A stretch of 8,876 bases of DNA from Helicobacteraceae bacterium (lineage in GTDB: Bacteria > Campylobacterota > Campylobacteria > Campylobacterales > SZUA-545). The translations under genes were made by a program, and so were the position numbers. Where the stretch lies: NCBI GenBank assembly GCA_031273735.1, contig JAISRI010000112.1:1-8876 (forward strand), in the 5' to 3' direction. Below the pieces are notes generated by a model. The model saw nothing but the letters and a program-made list of their open reading frames with translations, searched no databases and had not been told where the DNA came from. Of this stretch, positions 5,236 to 8,876 are shown piece after piece (position 1 is the stretch's first letter; the number at the start of each line of letters is the position of its first letter).

Positions 5236-6992
5236 TTTAAGCGTTCCAAGCGGTAAAACTCCCCAGCCTGATAATTATTTGCCTCTAAACCGTCAAAATC
5301 AAATAAACGGCAGTCGTTCGGGAGCGTCAAAGGCGCGTATTCGCCTTCGCTAACGCCGACGTAACGCGCATCTTTAAGCCATACTGGGCTTTGCGGCGTA
5401 ACAAACGTTTCGATCGTCGTATCCTGCGAGGCGAGTAACTGATACATTTGCCCCGAATGCAACCTATGAAGGCGATTAAGCGACTTCGGCAGGCGGCTGT
5501 CGTATTGCGCCCAAAGCGCGTTTTGATTCTCCTCCGCCGTTTCGATCGCCTTCGTTACGCCTGAAAGCAAATCTAGCGCCAAATCTCCGCTGGGAACAAA
5601 AGGATTCCAACCCGATCGCAGGAAAATCGTCGCTTTGCGCGGGGCGATCGGTTTTGCCTCAAAGCTTTCGCCGTCGTATTCCAGCGCGGTCTTTTCGCCC
5701 CATTTGGCGCGCAAAAAAACATCGCTTTCGTCGATCGCGTTTAAGCGCATAAGCTCCCCTTCGTCGTCCTCGCCGTAAATCCACCCAAAGGGCAAAAAGC
5801 GATCTTCGCTAGTTAAAACGGCTCGCGCAAAAAAACCTTGCGCGTCTAGCTTCGCCTCGCTACCGGAGGGCAAAAGCGGATAGGCTAGATCGCCGCTTGC
5901 AAGACGAACGCCGTAACGATCGGCATATAAAGAGCCGCGTCCGATTTTTGCCTCGATCGCGCCGCCGCTAAGAATTACCACATTCGATGGCGCGGCGACG
6001 GATATTTGACTTCCGCTTACGTTTCCTTTAACTTCCGCGTTATTTTCTATCGCCAAAGTAACGCTTCCGTAATCTACGATAAAGCCGCGATCGCGCTCGA
6101 CGACTCTCGATCTAGGCGGCGCTACTAAAGAGAGCAAAAGTCTGTTCTGTCGATCGTAAAACTCTATATTCGCGCCGCCGTTTTCGTTGGTTTTGATCGT
6201 CTGTTTTACGCCGTCGCGAACTTTTGAATACGGCGTTTTTACCCCGATCGTTTCCGCGTTTATGATTCGTATAGGAAGCGTGATCGGCTTTGCGCCGTTA
6301 TAAGGGATAAACGCCAGCCTATCGACGCCCTCCGCGCCCTCATTCGCTAAAAAGACGATCCCTTTTTCGTCGATCGTAGCTTCGCCCTTTTCGGGATCGA
6401 GGACAATCGCGGGATTTAATTTGAACGCCGCTTCTATAGGCGATCTTGCCGCTTCGCCCGCCCTTGCCTCCAAAATCGCGTCGATGGCGATCAGCCCGCT
6501 ATCGGTAACCGCGATCTGCTTTTTCGCAAGCGTTTTGTCCTTCGCGGCATAAACGGCGAAAAAAACGCCCTGCGTTTCGCCCGAATAAAAAACCGTATCG
6601 CCATTGACGCTTAGCGTTCCAAATGGCGGCTCGGTTAAAACGGGCGGAGCGCCTTTAGCCAAAGCGTCGATCTTCCAAGCAAAAGCGTCCGCTTTGGGGC
6701 GATCGGATACGATAAAAACGATAAAACGGCTTTCGCCGCCGTTCGTCGGCGCGATCTCCGCCACGCCTTCGCCGCTTTTTTTCAGCGCTCTAGCGTCGAT
6801 ATAGTTTTTTTCTTCGTTGATGGTTATCTCGATCAGATCGGGCGTGTGGTTGATAACTATCCGCTCGTCGAGAGAAATCCTTACGCGCTCGCTCTTGCCG
6901 TCGGCGCCAAGCCGCCTGCGATCGAACTCTTCGCCATAGGCGAATAGAACGATAAAGAATAAAAAAAACGTAGTTCGTAAAACTTGCCGCAT
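5232..6992 (-). CDS. Exported protein of unknown function (586 aa)
   Basis: The N-terminus MRQVLRTTFFLFFIVLFAYG is a signal peptide with likely cleavage near residue 20, so the protein is periplasmic, outer-membrane-associated or secreted. No other membrane span is seen. Most of the chain alternates short beta-type segments with Gly/Asn/Ser turns. Residues 310-370 (VTLAIENNAEVKGNVSG...) could form a small beta-helix or sandwich. Near the C-terminus, FLRSGWNPFVPSGD (457-470), then ALWAQYD (492-498) and LHSGQMYQLLASQDTTI (511-527), resemble the 'GWN-lis-P ... W.Y ... G.gyWv' module found in bacterial surface proteins; this resemblance is from memory and weak. The ATG at 6992 has no good ribosome-binding site, but the signal peptide begins there. 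The stop overlaps the lipoprotein gene by 4 bases. I do not recognise a specific family. Confidence 0.75.
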   Translation of the reverse strand: MRQVLRTTFFLFFIVLFAYGEEFDRRRLGADGKSERVRISLDERIVINHTPDLIEITINEEKNYIDARALKKSGEGVAEIAPTNGGESRFIVFIVSDRPKADAFAWKIDALAKGAPPVLTEPPFGTLSVNGDTVFYSGETQGVFFAVYAAKDKTLAKKQIAVTDSGLIAIDAILEARAGEAARSPIEAAFKLNPAIVLDPEKGEATIDEKGIVFLANEGAEGVDRLAFIPYNGAKPITLPIRIINAETIGVKTPYSKVRDGVKQTIKTNENGGANIEFYDRQNRLLLSLVAPPRSRVVERDRGFIVDYGSVTLAIENNAEVKGNVSGSQISVAAPSNVVILSGGAIEAKIGRGSLYADRYGVRLASGDLAYPLLPSGSEAKLDAQGFFARAVLTSEDRFLPFGWIYGEDDEGELMRLNAIDESDVFLRAKWGEKTALEYDGESFEAKPIAPRKATIFLRSGWNPFVPSGDLALDLLSGVTKAIETAEENQNALWAQYDSRLPKSLNRLHRLHSGQMYQLLASQDTTIETFVTPQSPVWLKDARYVGVSEGEYAPLTLPNDCRLFDFDGLEANNYQAGEFYRLERLK

Positions 6993-7063
6993 TGCGTGGT
7001 ATTTTAACCGCGAATCCCTAAAAACTGAGAAAACTTAGACGACTACGCGGTTTTTTACCTTAT

Positions 7064-7555
7064 TTATATGCGGTTTGGATTGACGTTGTTTAATTTAAGC
7101 GTCAAAATTACTTCGTCGGGAGTAGTTTTTAGCTCTCTTGCGATCTCGTTTATATTGTAACCCGAGTTGTAAAGCGAAATTGCCCTAGTAGGATCGAGAT
7201 TAACGTTAGCGGACGGAGGGCTTAGATATTCGCTAATTCGCTCCTCTAGGCGATCGATTCTTAACGCTCTCGTATCGTTTTCAATCTGCATATCGCGCAA
7301 CTCGTTTTTTATCTCTTTGATACGTTCGATCAAGATTGTTTCGCTCTGTTTTTTGATCTCGTCAAGCGAGTTTTGTTGCGTTACTTTTAAGTCGTGTTCA
7401 AGCTCTGCTCGCGCCCTTTTTGCTATCAATAAAGCCGTCTCTATTCGTTGCGCCTGTTTTGAAGCGCTAAACTCTCTAGCGATCAGAAATAGCGCCATTA
7501 ACAGCATACAACCGGCAAGAACGTAAATTAACAACGTCGTTTCGTCGGTACTCAT
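7064..7555 (-). CDS. Membrane-anchored coiled-coil protein with C-terminal HTH-like segment
   Basis: A 163-residue protein of unknown function. One transmembrane helix (about 8-27, LLIYVLAGCMLLMALFLIA) is followed by a long, highly charged coiled-coil-type helix (about 30-110). After a short SPPSANVNLDP linker comes a helix-turn-helix-like end, AISLYNSGYNINEIARELKT, with a second helix after it (about 125-157). This layout recalls the SwrB/DUF6115 type, where a single-span anchor carries a 'GYSIEEIAKEL' tail, but I claim only the similar architecture. The HTH-like part probably mediates protein contacts rather than DNA binding, given the membrane anchor (inference). Its ATG overlaps the stop of the preceding gene as ATGA, so it is coupled to it and belongs to the mqnP operon. 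Confidence 0.8.
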   Translation of the reverse strand: MSTDETTLLIYVLAGCMLLMALFLIAREFSASKQAQRIETALLIAKRARAELEHDLKVTQQNSLDEIKKQSETILIERIKEIKNELRDMQIENDTRALRIDRLEERISEYLSPPSANVNLDPTRAISLYNSGYNINEIARELKTTPDEVILTLKLNNVNPNRI

Positions 7556-8082
7556 TGGCGCTCCTTCATTTGGCGGATCATCGAGCGTTCTCTCGACGCG
7601 ACGTAGCTATCCCACGCCTTCTGATCGCGCTCGTGCATTAACGCGATTTCGCCTACGCGAGCGCTTTTTGCTATAAAATAAAATCCTACGTCGCGGATTG
7701 GAAAAATTGGCATAGCGATTCTAGCGTAATAGCGTTCGTTTGGGATTAACGAGTCGTCGGCAAGGAGAAAATGCGCGTAATTAACGCCGTCTAGCGCCGC
7801 GCTATGTTTTAATTCTACGCGCGTTTTTTTCTCGCCTTTGACAAAACGGGTTAGATCGTCGATCTTACGATTTAATTCTATTAACAAAGCTAACGTTACG
7901 GGATCGCTCTCTTTTGTTTCGCCCCTTGCGCGGGCGAGTTTCAGCCATTCGCTTAACGGATCGTCGTCGCTTTCGGAAAGTTTTTCAAACTCAAGCTTAA
8001 AACCTTTGCCATTCTCGTTTTCAAGCGAAAACTCCGCCGTTAGAGGCGCGGTTATCCAACGCATTTCGTTTATATTGTCCAT
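7552..8082 (-). CDS. Conserved-looking cytoplasmic protein of unknown function
   Basis: A 176-residue soluble protein without signal peptide or membrane segment. The first half is acidic (EKLSESDDDPLSEWLKLARARG) and has a predicted helix LALLIELNRKIDDLTRFVKGEK. The second half has beta-strand character (YAHFLLADDSLIPNERYYARIAMPIFPIRDVGFYFIA) and ends in a charged helix ERDQKAWDSYVASRERSMIRQMK. The strand-rich part could be a PilZ-like or other small barrel, but the RxxxR...D/NxSxxG signature of c-di-GMP-binding PilZ domains is not seen, so no function is assigned. The ATG at 8082 lies within the end of the prenyltransferase gene (13-base overlap), and its stop overlaps the next ATG by 4 bases, so the three genes form a tightly packed operon. 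Confidence 0.75.
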   Translation of the reverse strand: MDNINEMRWITAPLTAEFSLENENGKGFKLEFEKLSESDDDPLSEWLKLARARGETKESDPVTLALLIELNRKIDDLTRFVKGEKKTRVELKHSAALDGVNYAHFLLADDSLIPNERYYARIAMPIFPIRDVGFYFIAKSARVGEIALMHERDQKAWDSYVASRERSMIRQMKERQ

Positions 8083-8876
8083 ATCGAATCCAACACGATA
8101 AACGCAAAGAATACGACGCTAAGCCACGCGTTAACGGTGAAAAAAGCGCGATTGATATTTTCCATACCGTCGGCGGCGATTCTGTGTTCTATTACCAACA
8201 TAGATCCGCTTAAAACCGCGCCGATCCACGCAAAGCCGCCAAGCTCGGCTAAAACGCAGAAAAATATCCACGATAAAAGCGCCAAAGAGTGAAAAATCCT
8301 AGCGATTATCAGCGTCGTATTAACGCCGAAACGAGAGGGGATCGAAAAAAGCCCGTTTTTTTGGTCAAACTCGCGATCTTGAAGCGAATAAAGCAGATCA
8401 AAGCCCGCTACCCATAGCGTAACGCCGATAGAAAGCGCGATTGCCCACGAGTTGATTTCTCCCTGCGCCGCCACCGCGCCCGCAATCGGCGCAAGCCCAA
8501 GCGAAACGCCCAAAACCAAATGCGCCGTCCAACTAAAACGTTTGATAAACGAATAGCTTGCCATAATCGCCAAAAATGGCGCGGAAAGCGCGAAGGCAAG
8601 CGGATTTATAAAATTGCAAACGGCGATAAAAGCGATAGCGTTGATCGACGTAAAGACGACCATAGAGGGGACGCTAAGCCTGCCGTCTATGCTTGGGCGT
8701 TTTGCCGTGCGCGGATTTAAAGCGTCGTAACGGCGATCGACAAGGCGATTAAAACTCATAGCGAAGTTTCTCGCGCAGACGGCCGCCAACAAGCCCAAAC
8801 CAAGCAACTCCCAGCCAAACCAACCGCGTTGGGCGACGATCATAGCGATAAAAATAAACGGCAGAGAAAATAGCGT
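8070..8876 (-). CDS. mqnP: UbiA-family prenyltransferase, probably MqnP; 5' end beyond window
   Basis: An integral inner-membrane enzyme that attaches a polyprenyl chain to an aromatic acceptor. In Campylobacterota this is expected to be the futalosine-pathway menaquinone step (MqnP); the substrate is inferred from lineage. The two Asp-rich motifs that bind Mg-diphosphate are present: NRLVDRRYD (NxxxDxxxD) and DLLYSLQDREFD. Several hydrophobic segments follow (for example IGAVLSGSMLVI and LSVVFFAFIVLD). The frame stays open to the right edge, and the codons before the Met at 8843 read TLFSLPFIFIA, a typical conserved UbiA N-terminal stretch. That Met is therefore internal and the gene is truncated by the window, probably missing only some 10-25 residues. 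Its stop overlaps the start of the following gene by 13 bases. Confidence 0.88.
   Translation of the reverse strand, partial: TLFSLPFIFIAMIVAQRGWFGWELLGLGLLAAVCARNFAMSFNRLVDRRYDALNPRTAKRPSIDGRLSVPSMVVFTSINAIAFIAVCNFINPLAFALSAPFLAIMASYSFIKRFSWTAHLVLGVSLGLAPIAGAVAAQGEINSWAIALSIGVTLWVAGFDLLYSLQDREFDQKNGLFSIPSRFGVNTTLIIARIFHSLALLSWIFFCVLAELGGFAWIGAVLSGSMLVIEHRIAADGMENINRAFFTVNAWLSVVFFAFIVLDSIWTI

Noticed and set aside
7006..7052. AACCGCG...CGCGGTT inverted repeat between the 163-aa and 586-aa genes
   Set aside because: The arms are separated by 33 bases and the T-run follows on the plus strand, opposite to transcription here, so it is not a convincing terminator or operator.
8070..8843. Prenyltransferase gene starting at the Met at 8843
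   Set aside because: The upstream in-frame codons read TLFSLPFIFIA, a conserved UbiA stretch, so that Met is internal and the gene continues past the right edge.

Overview
The window looks like a chromosomal segment of a Campylobacterota (epsilonproteobacterial) genome of moderate GC. Four things suggest this: the coaD-tmk pair with a Campylobacter-type thymidylate kinase P-loop, a MqnP/UbiA-type prenyltransferase gene, TGnTATAAT-like promoters preceded by periodic T-runs, and a long poly-G/C tract in a surface-sugar-type methyltransferase locus. This assignment is inferred from gene content and has not been checked by a search.

Left part (1-1186): tmk (running off the left edge) and coaD lie on the minus strand with overlapping ends. 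They are served by an extended -10 promoter that stands back to back with the promoter of a plus-strand tRNA-Pro(CGG). Middle left (1327-3712, plus strand): radA, a DNA recombination/repair ATPase, then a lipoprotein-like protein made almost entirely of seven TPR units. About 250 bases without a credible gene follow, holding a strong GC hairpin and short repeats (3713-3965).

Middle (3966-4833, minus): a TylF/MycF-type O-methyltransferase whose 5' part is broken. Its N-terminal domain is still readable but lies in three different frames. The pieces are separated by a small indel, a TAA codon, and an interrupted homopolymer (G8-T-G10 on the coding strand) that leaves the upstream and downstream parts out of frame. 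This is the most unusual object in the window: either a decaying gene or a locked-off contingency (phase-variable) locus.

Right part (4909-8876, all minus): read in the direction of transcription, a 5'-truncated mqnP-like prenyltransferase gene enters from the right edge. It is followed by two tightly coupled genes of unknown function (one an inner-membrane coiled-coil protein with a C-terminal helix-turn-helix-like segment). After a 71-base gap come a 586-residue exported protein and a 108-residue lipoprotein joined by an ATGA overlap. The window as a whole is strikingly rich in GATC and CGATCG, including several copies of GCGATCGC.
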